A stretch of DNA of 64,000 bases from Voacanga thouarsii (GCA_026120185.1 JANUWF010001699.1:288001-352000); one strand, 5' to 3'; positions 34,879 through 47,392 are shown, counted from the stretch's first letter. Notes: generated by a model not told the origin, from the letters alone. Translations and numbers: made by a program.

Positions 34879-35812
34879 GTAACGGAACATTATATCAGAA
34901 TAAGCTATTTATTTTAAGATCTGCCTTGGGGTTTCTCTCTGTTATTAAGATCTATTTTCTATCCAATTTACATATTTATATTGATTTCAATTTAGCTTCT
35001 TGTCTCTAAAACGATAGGATTGCCATTCTCGAACCGCTGCAGTTGTCCCGGAGCTGACTTCATGGACTCTTTGATAACTTTTTAGTGGTCCTTGATTTCT
35101 TCTCATTTCCCCTAAACTTTTTCGTTATTATTCATTTGATTTTTTTTTTCCAGATTTTCTGTTTCTTTTCTATATTGAAGCGTCCTTTTGGTTGAAAAGC
35201 CGTTGACTTGGGAGGTTGTATTCATCACTTCTATTTATTAGACTTGCATTCTTTTTCGTGTTTTAGAATCCATTTTGCATATTATGTTGCTTCAGTTTCT
35301 ATGGATGTACTAGAAGAGTATACCTGCAGCTTTGTGTATTAGCTCTTTGGGTTGCTGGAATATTTCCATTATTCTTCTGATAAAATGTCAGGCCCTCTTG
35401 TTATTTTTCCTTTTCCCATTGCTATTTATCCATAAAAGATTGGTTTTTTTGTTGCGTTGCAGCAACTCATTGATGGCTTGTCTCTGTTTTGCCACTGATT
35501 AGCTATTTATATATGTTTTGTTGCTTAATGACTTATTCATAATAAATTAGGTTTAGTTTTATTATCAACCAGACTGTTATCTTTTGTATGATCACTTTTC
35601 AACCCGAATAAGTTGCCTAGCTTGCTGAAGTGTAATTATAATAGTTGTGTGATGCATCATTGGATAGCTTATTTTGTGAACATGCTATGTTTAAAATTTG
35701 AAGGCAGTGTTATCATCGATTGGCCAGAATGTTCCATTATATCAGCAAGCTGTGGACTACATAGGTAACTCAAGATTTGGCATTTATATCAGAATGTTGC
35801 TATTTATCTTAG
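34858..35812 (+). repeat. Direct duplication of an exon/intron-like border in the CACTA
   Basis: CAGCAAGCTGTGGACTGCAT (34858) and CAGCAAGCTGTGGACTACAT (35742) are each followed by AGGTAAC and, a little later, TTATATCAGAAT and GCTATTTAT. The span given covers both copies; the DNA between them is T-rich and non-coding. Confidence 0.7.
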
Positions 35813-35831
35813 GACTATTTTTGCTAATTTT

Positions 35832-36150
35832 AATGAGTTCTCAAAAGATTTTAGCCATTACATTTATGATTTTGATGAAGAAGATAGTTTTATTGATGCA
35901 TGGAACATTATACTTGATAAATATGATCTTGTGGAAAATGATTAGTTGAAAAGAATGTCTGGTATAAAGAGAAAAATAGGCATTGGTATATGGCTAAGAA
36001 TCCATTTGTGCAGACATAACTATTACCCAACATAATGAAAGTATAAAGAGTGTATTGGAAAAGCATGTAAGTTACAAAAATAAGCTGCTTGAATTTTTTT
36101 AACATTTCGATAGAGTGGTTAAGGATCAATGCTATGAGGAGTTTGGGTGA
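35832..36150 (+). pseudogene. FAR1/FHY3-related gene fragment inside the CACTA
   Basis: Reading + from 35832 gives NEFSKDFSHYIYDFDEEDSF and, after a TAG at 35943-35945 where Trp is expected, LKRM. In shifted frames follow the words RHWYMAKNPF and then ADITITQHNESIKSVLEKHV, SYKNKLLEFF and HFDRVVKDQCYEEF. This order resembles the MULE-transposase-derived region of plant FAR1-related (FRS) proteins, where a TTQRSES-like motif precedes a variable LLEFF..F segment (family recalled, not searched). At least two frame changes and two stops make it non-coding. It is not part of the CACTA core, so capture is likely. Alternatively it is a remnant of a MULE transposon. Confidence 0.6.
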
Positions 36151-37254
36151 TCCTCAGTGTTTACTTGTTCAAGATTTAATTTTTGTAGGTTTTTTAGTTT
36201 TTCTTTAGCTTTTTTTGGTCAAGTTTGAACTGTTAGATTGCTCCTGTTGTAGATTTTAACGCTTTTTCTTTGTGATTTCTACTATAATAATAAAGTTGAT
36301 TGAATCATCTTTTCTGACAGTTTACTTGCATTTTATATTAACTGAGGTGCTTTGCTTTGTCGCTTTGCTCATCAAGGAAAAAGGTAAATAAATTTATACA
36401 TTTCAAATCAAAATTTCAATATGTATACCTTATATGAAATGGATCCCCGTAATGACTTTGTTCATCATGATATTGCTATGAGATTATTGCATTCATTTTG
36501 CATTAACAACAAGAAGGGGGGGAGGAAGACCTTATCTTGAATTTAATTCTAGATTTTTGTACTAAATGATGGTTTTTTATGTTAGACCGGTGATCCGAAA
36601 CTTGCTTGTTTGACCTAGTATTGGTTTTAAGTTGTGCAAATGCTTTACCTTGTTTTAGTCAAAATACTAGCTTCAAGGATTGGAATTTTGAAAAGAAAAT
36701 GCAAAAAACTATTATGAAATTCAAAATGTATAAGGATGTGCCATTTCTAGCTTAATTTGATTTTCATCTCAGGTGTTCTCTTACAAAACGGTAAAAAGTA
36801 TTATTGTAGAAATAATGGAGTATTGTCAAGCTATTAGATACTCTGGCACAAATTATTTTTGGCTGTTTGGCCTTGGCATTGCTCATGATTTGTAATTTGT
36901 ACTATAGTAACCATATGTTTCAAAAACTGTGTTACGCTTATAATTTGTACTATAGTAACCTTAAGCTATTGTTACTCACAGGTTAAACCTTTAGTTCTTC
37001 ATTGATTTGCCCAGACGGACGAGCTTTTCTTAGGTAAGAAAACACTTGGTAAGCATCTTTAGAATCCCGTGAGTGATGGGTGATCATTCCCCATGAGTGA
37101 TGGGTGATTACCCCTAAATTTAGTATTGTATATTAAATGTTTTGAGGTTATTTGTGTTTTATGAGTTTTTTACAATGAAGGGAAACTTTGTCATTTTTTT
37201 TTTTTAAATTGAGGTGGCTTAATGCCAAGTAATTGTTTAATGACTCTGTCCATA
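36151..37254. other. T-rich non-coding CACTA interior
   Basis: No ORF worth naming. A tandem GAGTGATGGGTGATTA-type repeat is at 37068-37110, and a partial copy of the 57024 repeat unit is at about 37165-37245. Confidence 0.35.
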
Positions 37255-37551
37255 TGTTCATTTCTTGTTTTAGCTTTCTTGTGTAGAATACTTTATTGTC
37301 TTGAATTTTTTACAATGAATGTTGTGTGAATTGTGGTGGCCTTGTGCCTGGAAAACGTTCAAGTTATAGGGGAAACTCTGTCAAATTTTTTTTTAAAAAA
37401 AAATAGAGGTGGCATGCCAAGAGATTCTTAATGATTCTTACCTAGTGTATTTTCATATGTTCTTTTCATTGTGAAGTTGATCTATGCATGGTGAGCCACA
37501 TTTTGATGTATATTACTCTACTTGATAAAGAGAACTATACCTTCTTCTCCT
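37255..37551 (+). repeat. About 290-bp repeat unit, left of the inserted block
   Basis: Closely matches 57024-57300 over its length (both contain TTTCTTGTTTTAGCTTTCTT, GGAAAACGTTCAAGTTATAG and GATCTATGCATGGTGAGCCA). A third, shorter relative is at 57301-57455. The array was probably part of the CACTA interior before the block between the copies inserted. Confidence 0.75.
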
Positions 37552-38301
37552 GACAATCCAATGAATGATAATTGTTGACCAACCAATAATTGTTAAGGAG
37601 TTTGTTTGATGGGGATAAAAGTAGAGGAATGTTGGTTTTGTGTTGGAGCTGAATTGTGTCTCAATTTTGAGTTGAGTGTTTGTTGATGGCTTGATTAATC
37701 TTGAGTCCTTGAGAATTGTATAAGGTGTTAAGATTATTGTGGTGTAACTTTTGCATGAATTAAGTGAAGCAAACTCAACTTAGTGGTCTTTTTAGACATT
37801 CATAGGAAGTGCATGTATAGCTCAAACAAGTGTACCACTCATACTCCATTTCCCTTTTGCATTGCACTATTTGTCCTTTGTAACCTACTCCTTGAATATT
37901 TTTGTGGTCTTTCATCACGTTCTTCCAAATACCCAATGCTCTCATAGTAATCAAAATGAACTAACTCTCTTGCCTTTTCTACGCTCCCAATTTCACATTC
38001 AAGTTCTTCCCAATGTCTTCCTAATGCAAAGGATTTAGTTCCATTAGCTAAAGCCAACTAAATTCAAAAGGTTCAAGAAAAGGGAAGTTCCTAAGAAGGA
38101 ATGAGCTATCACTAAATAGATAACAAGGATAAGATTCAGTCAATCAAGAATTTGAAGTAATGAGTTGTCACACAAATTCTAGGATTTCCCAAGAAGATGT
38201 TTAGTAACAATAATAGTCAAGCACCACAAGGATTCAAATAAATGAGGATACTAAGGAATATGACTTAAGATTGGCATTGTTCAATTCAATCCCAAGTATC
38301 T
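37552..38301. other. Unclassified insert, left part
   Basis: Not similar to the CACTA parts. It continues at 56232 beyond the copia pair, as shown by the GTATC duplication (38297-38301 and 56232-56236). A 72-codon reverse frame (38057-37839, MALANGTKSFALGRHWEELE) is the only ORF and is not recognised. Confidence 0.4.
38297..38301. repeat. Target-site duplication of copia B, left
   Basis: GTATC immediately before TGAGGGGCAG (inverted LTR end); repeated at 56232-56236. Confidence 0.8.
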
Positions 38302-38342
38302 GAGGGGCAGAAAATAGAGGAAGCATGCACCAACGAAAAAAA
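38302..38342 (-). repeat. Last 41 bp of the 3' LTR of copia B
   Basis: TGAGGGGCAGAAAATAGAGG and the next bases match 54196-54235 (inverted LTR end). It ends in an A run where copia A begins. Confidence 0.8.
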
Positions 38343-40357
38343 TGTTGGATTGTATGCCCTCTTAGACTAGGTTTCTGTTGTAAAATCGAATATTTTAATA
38401 AAAGAATTTATTTTTAGAAATTGTTTGTGAATTTACTTTTTGTTGTGCACAATTTTTGTTTGGAACAGACCCATTGTGTTTAAATAAGTAGTCCATGTGA
38501 ATGGTGGTCTTTCACAGTAAAGTATGGATCACGGGTTATTTAACACATAAACTTTTGTTCTTAACCTATTAATGAGATTGGGAATCTCATCATGTTTAGG
38601 TTATTATGTTATGAATTCCAAATGGGGAATGGCTTACCTTTAGCCAGTGAGTAGTCCACTCACTTCATGACATAAGCGTATTTCGAATACGTAGAACAGG
38701 ACCTGTAATAGTGGTGTCTAAAAGTACTATATGATAGAAACTTAGACTACTACCGCTACAGCATGGACTAGTACTCTATGACTTGAGTATGAGTTGGTGG
38801 TCTGGCGAAGCTAGTAGCATATACTTTGTTTTGCTATAGTTGATGTTCTATCGTAAGGCCAATATACTTGCATGTTGGGTATGTGTGACTAGCTAGTTAA
38901 GACAGACTTATACAAGATAGTTTCTGTACTATATCGCCCCTTGTGGTTGTCCGAATGGTCTAAAATGTCTAGGGCCTTGGGAAACATGACTTGGATGTTT
39001 GCTTTAGGGTAGCTCCCTTGGAGAGCGAAAACACTCCAGGAAGTCGTGGATCATTGGACTAGAAGCCTAAGGATGGTAAATGTCATTTAGATGGGTGTTA
39101 GTACACTTCTTCCTCTCTAAATGTACGGCGATGTGTAGAGGAGTATTTTAGTCATTTCATCTGTAGGTCGGAGACTTTGCTAATGCAGCATTGTCATTGG
39201 GGTCAATATTTCCTTATGGTGATATTAGGAAATATTTAAAATGCAAAATACAGCTATTTATATAGCAGGAGTATTTTGGTTATTTTAGCAGCCAATGCGA
39301 TGTGTCTTTTTGGTCCTCGGAATAGCCCGTAAGTCCTAACTAATTTTGGGTTGAGGAATTGGTCTCAGTTCAAGAGGATTTGATTTTATTCAGGATGTCT
39401 AATTTATTATTAGACTGGAATAAAATAAATAAATAAAATAAAATAAGAGTTGAGAGAAATTAATTATCTAGTTTAATTAGTTAATTAATTATTCAGGGCC
39501 TAGGTCCAGTATGAGTAATTAAGAAATTAACATGGCTTAAACTAGGGGAAATAATTAATGTTTAATTATTTATTGAGTTATTTATATATGCCCAAGAAAT
39601 AAATAATTAAAGATTAATTATTTTTTGTTCATTTGGGCTCATTAATTATTTATTGGGTCATTTATTTATGCCCAGGAAATAAATAATTAATGTTTATTAT
39701 TTTGGGCCTTTTGGGTCCAAGAGAAATAATAAATATTTTTCCAGCCCGATAGCTTAGACCTTAGGGTTTTTTCCAGATACAGTTAAGAAGAGTTTAGGGT
39801 TAAGCCAAACTCATTCTCAAGGATAACATCTGGGTGTTTGAAATTTGATATCCTAGGGATATGTTTATTAGATATTTGAGTCCCAGTTTTGGTTAACCAA
39901 TAAAACAAGTCTCTGGAGAAAGAAAACCCTAATCTCCCTAAGCCTAAGTGAATAACTCACACAATTCTCTCTCTTTGAACATCTCCTTTCTTCTCTGGTT
40001 TCTCCTTGGAGCTTTGCTAATCAATAGCAAGAGAACGAAGGAGATTTGAGACCGTTCATCTTCACTGTTGTGTTCACCGACTAGAGGTTAGGCAGAGGAA
40101 TATTCTGAGAGCTGAAAAGCTTGGCGTTAATGCAAACAAGGCGAAGTAGGAGGCTAGCGGGTTTTCAACCGGAAGCTTCTTCAAGTGGGCAAAGCGAAGC
40201 GATTCCAGCCATTCAAGCCATTTCTACTCAACCTAGAAGGCTTAAGGAGCGCAAAGGTATGATCTTCACGCTTCCGTGTGGCCTCTAAGGCTTGCGAATT
40301 TTTTTTCTCTATGTTTCTCACCGTCACTGCATGCTCTCTCTGTTTTTCGTCCCCTCA
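38343..40357 (+). repeat. 5' LTR of copia A
   Basis: 2,015 bp, TGTTGGATTGTATGCCC to ...CGTCCCCTCA, followed after a few bases by the primer site. A TATA-like TTTATATA at about 39256-39263 fits the U3/R border. Confidence 0.85.
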
Positions 40358-40360
40358 ATG

Positions 40361-40371
40361 TGGTATCAGAG
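40361..40371 (+). other. Primer-binding site of copia A
   Basis: TGGTATCAGAG, complementary to the 3' end of initiator tRNA-Met as usual in plant copia elements. Copia B has the 12-base form TGGTATCAGAGC (54192-54181, - strand). Confidence 0.85.
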
Positions 40372-42161
40372 ACAATGGTTCTTTGATCAATATAGGGAGC
40401 ATGGTAGTTAATAAAAATGGAGAAGATGATTATACCTGTGATCCTTCGCTGTTTGGTATGGGATAGGATCTCTGTGAGCTTTATCGTTGAAGCATAGACA
40501 TCACTGTAAAAATTTTTGGCTTTGAAGTTTGATCGGGTAAACCCAATTTTAATAGGTATAGGCGGTTGTGGTTTTGTTTTGGATGAGTTTTTATAAGTAA
40601 AAATGTCCAAAGAAGCCAAAGAAGACTGAAAAAGTCGAACTAGAGAAGCCTCTACAATTCGCGCGCGAAAAGAAGAAAAAACGAAGAAGATGATACTGTT
40701 CCTAAGCCGCGACCGAGCCAGGCCACACTGTGCATGTGTCTGGAGCCGTGTCAATTGAGCCGCTGGAGCCGCGCCGTACTGTAGCAATTGAAGCCGGTTC
40801 CAATTTGAAAGTTGCAATTGAATTGCAATTGCTTCGCGGGTCGTGGAGCGGAAAACGGATAAATACGCGGGTCGGTAGCAGAGGAGAACCGGGCACGGGA
40901 GAGGGCACTCGGGCGGACAGGTCGCGGCTTGGCGGGTTGAAGCTGCAGGTGATCTGGTGCGGATGGTGCATCGCGGCCGCGGTGGACCTCAGGCCATGCG
41001 GGCGCGGATCCGGTGCGGCCAGTGCAATGGATCGCCGGCTATTTTTGCTTCTTTTTTTTTTTCGTTTTGGGTCTCATACCAGGCGAAGTTAATATTTTTG
41101 CAATATTTATATTCTTGGAATATATTTGCATGAAAAATATTAGTAAGGGATTTTAGGATTAAACAAGATCATTAATTAATTAATGTGTTTAATTCTATTA
41201 TTTGGGCACTTAGGTATAAAAAATAGAAAAGCATGAAAACGTTTATTGTTTTGAGTATGCTATTTTTTTTTATGTACCTATGTGTGCCTTTTCTCAAAGA
41301 CCAAAGTCTTTGAGAACATTTTTGACAAGAAAAATATTTTTCTTCAAAAATTAAATGGTTATTTTAATTTGTACAAAAATTAATCCTTGAATATTTTCTC
41401 AAAGGATTTAATCCTTGACATGGAAAATATATTGGATTTAGATATTTTTTGTAAATTAAAATGGAGAGCCATTTTGTTTTGTTTTGGACTAGAAAAATGA
41501 TTTTGTTAAATAAACTTAAGACCAAAGTTTCTAGAAAGTTTTAATTGGAAAAATTTTGAAATCATTAAGTTTTAACTTAAATAAAATTAGTCCATGGAGA
41601 AATCTCTCAAAGGATATAAGCCTTGACATAGAGATTTTAATGGACTTGGATATTTTATTTTTGAGTTAAGAAAAACTTAACGGAAATTTGAAAAGGATAT
41701 TTTTTTAGAGAAGCCTTTATTTTAAAAGACTAAGTGGGAGAGGGGTTCCAACGGCCCCACGGCTTCCATCACGGTCCTCATTGGAGATCGTGGGTCCCCT
41801 CGCGTCACCCTGGGAGTGAACCCGTATAGGATGGGGATACCATAAGGATCTAGATCTAATGGAAGGATGTAACTAATAACTCGGGGGACAAACTATGATC
41901 GGCCAGCCCACGTTGGAGGTTATAGTGCGAGGTATGTCCATAGGAAATGAGAGAAAACGGCCATCCCACGATGGAATTATCCTCTAGATCATTACCTAGA
42001 AGGGAAATTAATTTGTTGTGGTAAATACACTTAGCTTAGAAAACTGTTAATCTGCCCAATAAGTTATGTCAATTTTCCTAAGAGCCAAATTATTTTCAGT
42101 GCACAAATTTTATTTTATTTTCACAAACTTAATTTTTTCTTTTATTTTTCAATTTTCAGAA
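40372..42161 (+). other. Untranslated leader of copia A with a GC-rich island
   Basis: About 1.8 kb before gag. 40690-41050 is strikingly GC-rich (CGCGGGTCGTGGAGCGG) within AT-rich flanks. The matching part of copia B (53550-53840) is also GC-rich but poorly conserved. The 120-codon frame in it is not shared by B. ATGs are numerous, so translation of gag from 42162 would need bypass. Confidence 0.5.
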
Positions 42162-45100
42162 ATGGTGGGAGGTTCTTTTAGTCCATTGGACGTTATTCTC
42201 AGGGAGAATAAGTTAACGGGTCCAAACTATGTGGACTGAAAAAGGAACCTGGACATAATACTCACAGCTGAGGAGTATAAGTATGTCTTTTACGAGACCT
42301 GCTCTGTTATCGGAGAAAGTTCCACCGCCGAAGAGCAAGAGGCTGAGAAGGCGTGGAAGAAGTTGACGAAATGGCACGTTGCTATATGTTAGCCTCCATG
42401 TCTAATGTGCTCCAGTCAAAACACGAACACATGGCTTCTACATATGACATCAGTCAATTATTAGCTACTATGTTCGCAAACAAGAGCCGACCCGCAAGGC
42501 AGGAGGCTCTTCAAACTATTGTTAACACTAAGATGGCTGAGAGAACATCAGTCCGAGAGCATATGCTCAAGATGATTGCTGCTTTTGAGGAGGTGAAAAT
42601 CTTAGGGGCTGTCATTGACCCCGAGAGCTAAGTGGACATGGTTCTCGAATCTCTACCGGGCTCCTTCACTCAATTAAAGTTAAACTATAACATGAACAAG
42701 TTGAACATGAGTTTTACTGAATTTATGAAGGAGCTCCAGATGGCGGAGAAGGTCATGAAGCCGCAGTCAAAGGCCACGATTGCTAAGGCTTCTTCCTCAA
42801 GAACTGGGCCTAAACCCAGAAAGTTCAAGAGGAAGAAGGGGAATGCAGCAGCGCAGCCCAAGGACAAACCAAAAGACAAGGGCTTCAAATGTGGGAAGAA
42901 GGGACACTGGAAAAAGGAGTGTCCAGTTCTTCAAACCAAGAAAAACCCCACAGGTAATGTTTTCTATCTAGAGTCCATATCAATGGTAGGATCAGCTTCT
43001 ACTTGGATTGTTGATTCAGGAGCCACTGATCATATCTGTAACTCCTTGTAGGGGTTTAGAAAGATAAGAAGACTCAAGAAGGGCGAACATGGGCTTCGAG
43101 TGGGTATTGGAGCACAAGTCTGGGCCCTTGCAGTGGGAGAGCTAGATCTTATTTTTTATTGTAATAAGATAGTGGTTTTAAAAGATATTTTATATGTACC
43201 TGGTTTTCGTCAGAATTTGATTTTAGTTGCAAAACTTATTAATCAAGGATATTCTGTATCTTTCCATTCTGGTATTTCTATCAGTAGAGATGGAGAAATT
43301 TTATGTACTGGGCACATGTATGGAAATCTGTTCTTTTTAAACCCCATTAACAACCAATCAAATAACGCTCAATCTGAACCTTTAACTAAGAAGAAAAAGA
43401 CCAATATCAATGATTCATACCTTTGGCATCTAAGGTTGGGTCATATTAACTCAACTAGGATTCAGAGGCTAATCCATGATGGGCCTTTGGGCTCATTAAG
43501 ATTGGAAAGTTGGCCTCAGTGTGAATCCTGCCTGATGGGAAAGATGACCAAAAGGTCATTTACACCAAAGGCGGATAGAGCCAAGGAGGTGTTGAGACTT
43601 GTTCACACTGATGTGTGTGGTCCGTTGTCTACACTAGCTAGAGGAGGTTTTGAGTACTTCATCACTTTCACGGATGATTGTACGAGGTATGGTTACATTT
43701 ACCTGATGAGACGCAAGTTTGACTCTTTTGACAAGTTCAAGAAGTTTAAGGCTGAAGTGGAGCGTTGGATAGGTAAATTAATCAAAACCCTACGATCGGA
43801 TCGTGGTGGAGAGTACCTCCTAGGTGAATTCAAGGACTACATGGTACATAATGGGATAGTATCCCAGCTCTCTATGCCAGGAACACCCCAACAGAACGGA
43901 GTAGTTGAGAGAAGGAACAGGACATTGATGGAAATGGTCCAAAGCATGATGTCTCATGCTATTCTTCCAGTGTCTTTTTGGGGAGATGCCCTGGAGACAG
44001 CGATATATATTCTGAACTTGGTGCCTTCTAAGTCAGTACCTAGGACTCCCTGTGAGATGTGGACTAGGTGTAAACCAAGTCTGAATCATCTCAGGCTTTG
44101 GGAATGTCCAGCTTATATACTGGTCAAGGGAGACAAGTTGGAATCAAGATCAGAATTATGCTATTTTGTTGGCTATCCAAAAGGGACAAAAGAAGGTTAC
44201 TTATATCATCCTAAGGAGCAGAATGTGCTAGTCAGTACCAATGCTAGGTACTTGGAAGATGATCAAAGTACTTCCACTAAAAGTTTTACGAGGTTGGAAC
44301 TTAAGGAGAAGTTATCTACGGAATCAACTTCTTCTGCCCCGATTCTGGAACAAGAAGAGGCACAGCCTCAAGTGCCTGTGCAAATGGAGCCTCGTCGTAG
44401 TGGGAAAGTGTTTAAGGTTCCAGATAGATAGACAGGAGAAGCCTTTGAGCTGGTCTCCGACCATCAAGAGCAAGACCCCACTAGATACGAGGAGGATATT
44501 GCTGATGCCGATGCAAATCTGTGGCATGAAGCAATGAAAGCCGAGATTGAGTCCATGTACCTCAATCAGGTTTGGGATCTTGTAGCTTCACCTGAAGGGA
44601 TAAAATCCATTGGGTTCAAGTGGGTGTACAAGAGAAAGATGGGAGCGGATGGGAAGGTGAAAACCTTCAAAGCTAGGCTTGTGGCGAAAAGGTATACTTA
44701 GAAAGAGGGAATCGACTATGAGGAAACCTTTTCCCCGGTAGCCATGCTTAAATCCATCCGTATCTTTTTGCCATCGCATGTCACTATGACTACGAGATAT
44801 GGCAAATAGATGTCAAGACGGCATTCTTAAATGGCCATCTTAGCAAAAACATCTATATGTCCCAACCAGAAGGCTTCATTGCTGAAGGCCAAGAACATAT
44901 GGTTTGCAAACTTAAAAAGTCCATTTATGGACTTAAGCAGGCATCGAGAGCATGGAACATTCGTTTTGATGAGACTGTAAAGTTTTATGGTTTTATTCAA
45001 AACGAAAATGAACTATGGGTGTACAGGAAACTTGAAGGCATTAATGTGGTTTTTCTTGTCCTGTATGTGGATGACATTCTACTAATTAGAAATGATGTAG

Positions 45101-46046
45101 GGACATTGTCATTTACAAAGGTTTAGCTGTCTAGTCAATTCAGTATGAAGGACTTGGGAGAAGCCAGCTACATTCTCGGGATTAGGCTTCTTAGAAATAG
45201 GAAGCAGAGAATGTTAGGGTTATCTCAAGCAATATACATTGACAATATGCTGGCCAAGTATAGCATGGAGTCATGCAAGGGAGCTCTAATCCCTTGCAGA
45301 CATGGGTTGTCATTTTGTTCAAAGGACTGTCCTAAGTCTCAAGAAGAAAATGACAGAATGAGTAGGATTCTCTATGCTTCGGCTGCGGGAAGTCTTATGT
45401 ACACCATGTTGTGTACTAGGCCAGATATCTGCTTTGTCGTGGGCTTAGTTAGCATATGTCAGTCAAACCCAAGGGAGGTTCATTGGCAAGCTGTAAAGCA
45501 TATTCTCAAGTACTTCAAGGGAAAAAGAGATTATATGCTGGTTTACAGGGCTAATGATCTGGTTCCTATAGGATACACAGACTCAGACTTCCAGGTGGAT
45601 AAGAATGAGAGAAAATCTACTAGTGGATATGTTTTCACCATGTCTAGAGGAGCAATTTCATGGAGGAGTATCAAGCAGTTTGTGTTGCTGACTCAACTAT
45701 GGAAGCTGAGTATGTGGCAGCTTCGGAGGCATCCAAGGAAGTAGTCTAGCTCCGGAAGTTTCTTTCAGAACTTGGAGTCATACCACATATGGACAGACCG
45801 ATTGTGATGTATTGCGACAACACTGGAGCAGTATTGCAATCTAAGGAGTCTCGGAACCACAAGAAGGGGAAACACATCGAGAGGAAGTATTACCTGATCC
45901 GGGATTTCATCCAAAGACGGGAAGTCGTGGTGGAACATATTACCTCAGAAAACAATCTAGCAGATCCATTCACCAAGCCTTTAGCTGAGAGAGTCATCAA
46001 GAGACACTTAGACGCCATAGGGGTGGGCACCTATGGACTTACCTAA
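42162..46046 (+). pseudogene. Copia A Gag-Pol polyprotein, degraded
   Basis: It starts MVGGSFSPLDVILRENKLTG. Gag (UBN2-type) runs to about 42900 with VDMVLESLPGSF, then a zinc knuckle that lacks its first Cys (GFKCGKKGHWKKEC). Protease: WIVDSGATDHIC near 43000. Integrase: [15 protein letters not shown]...CESCLMGK zinc part, [28 protein letters not shown] and [13 protein letters not shown]. Reverse transcriptase: LKKSIYGLKQASRAWN and LVLYVDDILLI (intact YVDD). RNase H: DSDFQVDKNERKSTSGYVF, and MYCDNTGAV to LADPFTKPL. Stops include TGA 42237-42239, TAA 42629-42631, TAG 43049-43051 and TAG 44429-44431; frame changes occur near 42350 and 44770. Confidence 0.92.
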
Positions 46047-46057
46047 TCTTAGAGTGC

Positions 46058-46068
46058 AAGTGGGAGAT
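46058..46068 (+). other. Polypurine tract of copia A
   Basis: AAGTGGGAGAT immediately before the 3' LTR start TGTTGGATTG; same form in copia B before 48505 (GTGGGAGATT on the - strand). Confidence 0.75.
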
Positions 46069-47235
46069 TGTTGGATTGTATGCCCTCTTAGACTAGATTT
46101 CTAATGTAAAATCGAATATTTTAATAAAAAAAAATTATTTTCAGAAATTATTTGTGAATTTACTTTTTGTTTGTGCACAATTTTCGTTTGGAACAGACCC
46201 ATTATGTTTAACTAAGTGGTCCATGTGAATGGTGGTCTTTCACAGCAAAGTATGGATCACGGGTTATTTAACACATAAACTTTTGTTCTTAACCTATTGA
46301 TGAGACTGGGAATCTCATCATATTTAGGTTATTATTTTGTGAATTCCAAATGGGGAATGACTTACCTTTAGCCAGTGAGTAATCCACTCACTCCATGACA
46401 TAAGCGTATTTCGAATACGTAGGACAGGACCTGTAGTAGTGGTTTCTAAAAGTATTATATGATAGAAACCTAGACTACTACCACTACAGCGTGGACTAGT
46501 ACTCTACGACTTAAGTATGAGTTGGTGATCTGGCGAAGCTGGTAGCATATACTTTATTTTGCTATAGTTGAGGTTCTATCGTAGGGCCAATATACTTGCA
46601 TGTTAGGTATGTATGACTAGTTAGTTAAGACAGACTTGTATAAGATAGTTTTTGCACTATATCGCCCCTTGTGGTTTTCCGAATGATCTAAAATGTCCAG
46701 GGCCCTAGGAAATATGACTCGGATGTTTGCTTTAGGATAGCTCCTTTGGAAAGCGAAAACACTCCAGGAAGTCGTGGATCATTGGACTAGAAGCCTAAGG
46801 ATGGTAGATGTCATTTAGTGGGATGTTAGTATACTTCTTCTCTCTAAATGTACGGCGATGTGTAGAGGAGTATTTTAGTCATTTCACCTGTAGGTCGAAG
46901 GCTTTGCTAATGCAGCATTGTCATTGGGGTCAATATTTTCTTATAGTGAAATTAGAAAATATTTAAAATGTAAAATACAGCTATTTATATAGCAAGGGTA
47001 TTTTGGTCATTTTAGCAGCTAAGGTGATGTGTCTTTTTGGTCCTCGGAATAGCCCGTAAGTCCTAACTAATTTTGGGTTGAGGAATTGGTCTCAGTTCAA
47101 GAGGATTTTATTTTATTTGATTTTATTCAGGATGTCTAATTTATTATTAGACTGGAATAAAATAAATAAATAAATAAAATAAGATAGGAGTTGAGAGAAA
47201 TTAATTATCTAGTTTAATTGGTTAATTAATTATTT
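46069..47235 (+). repeat. Truncated 3' LTR of copia A
   Basis: Matches the 5' LTR (38343 on) to about LTR position 1,166, ending in GTTAATTAATTATT; then the sequence follows the inverted LTR of copia B. Confidence 0.85.
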
Positions 47236-47392
47236 ATTTCTCGGGCTTATATAAATAACCCAATAAATAATTAAATATCAATTATTTCCCCTAGTTTAAG
47301 CCTAGGCTAATTTCCTAATTATTCATACTGGACCTAGGCCCTGAATAATTAATTAACCAATTAAACCAGATAATTAATTTCTCTCAACTCCT
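47189..47392. repeat. Centre of the copia A/B palindrome
   Basis: TTGAGAGAAATTAATTATCT (from 47191) faces its reverse complement near 47373-47392, with roughly 110 bp of non-palindromic LTR B sequence between the arms. The junction at 47225-47238 lies in AATTAATTATTTA, shared by both LTRs. Confidence 0.8.

Larger units (their letters stand above)
38343..47235 (+). mobile_element. Copia element A (+ strand), inserted in copia B
   Basis: 5' LTR 38343-40357, primer-binding site 40361, gag-pol 42162-46046, purine tract 46058-46068, then 1,166 bp of 3' LTR to about 47235. The last 850 bp or so of that LTR are missing. It lies in an A/T run of the inverted 3' LTR of copia B. Same family as B but clearly diverged, so not a recent duplicate. 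Confidence 0.85.

Noticed and set aside
37839..38057. 72-codon reverse frame as a gene
   Set aside because: Short, not recognised, in DNA without other gene signs; noted only within the unclassified insert.
40361..40371. tRNA gene suggested by TGGTATCAGAG
   Set aside because: It is the retroelement primer-binding site; no cloverleaf surrounds it.
40730..41092. 120-codon frame in the GC-rich leader of copia A
   Set aside because: Not kept in copia B; high GC lowers stop frequency.
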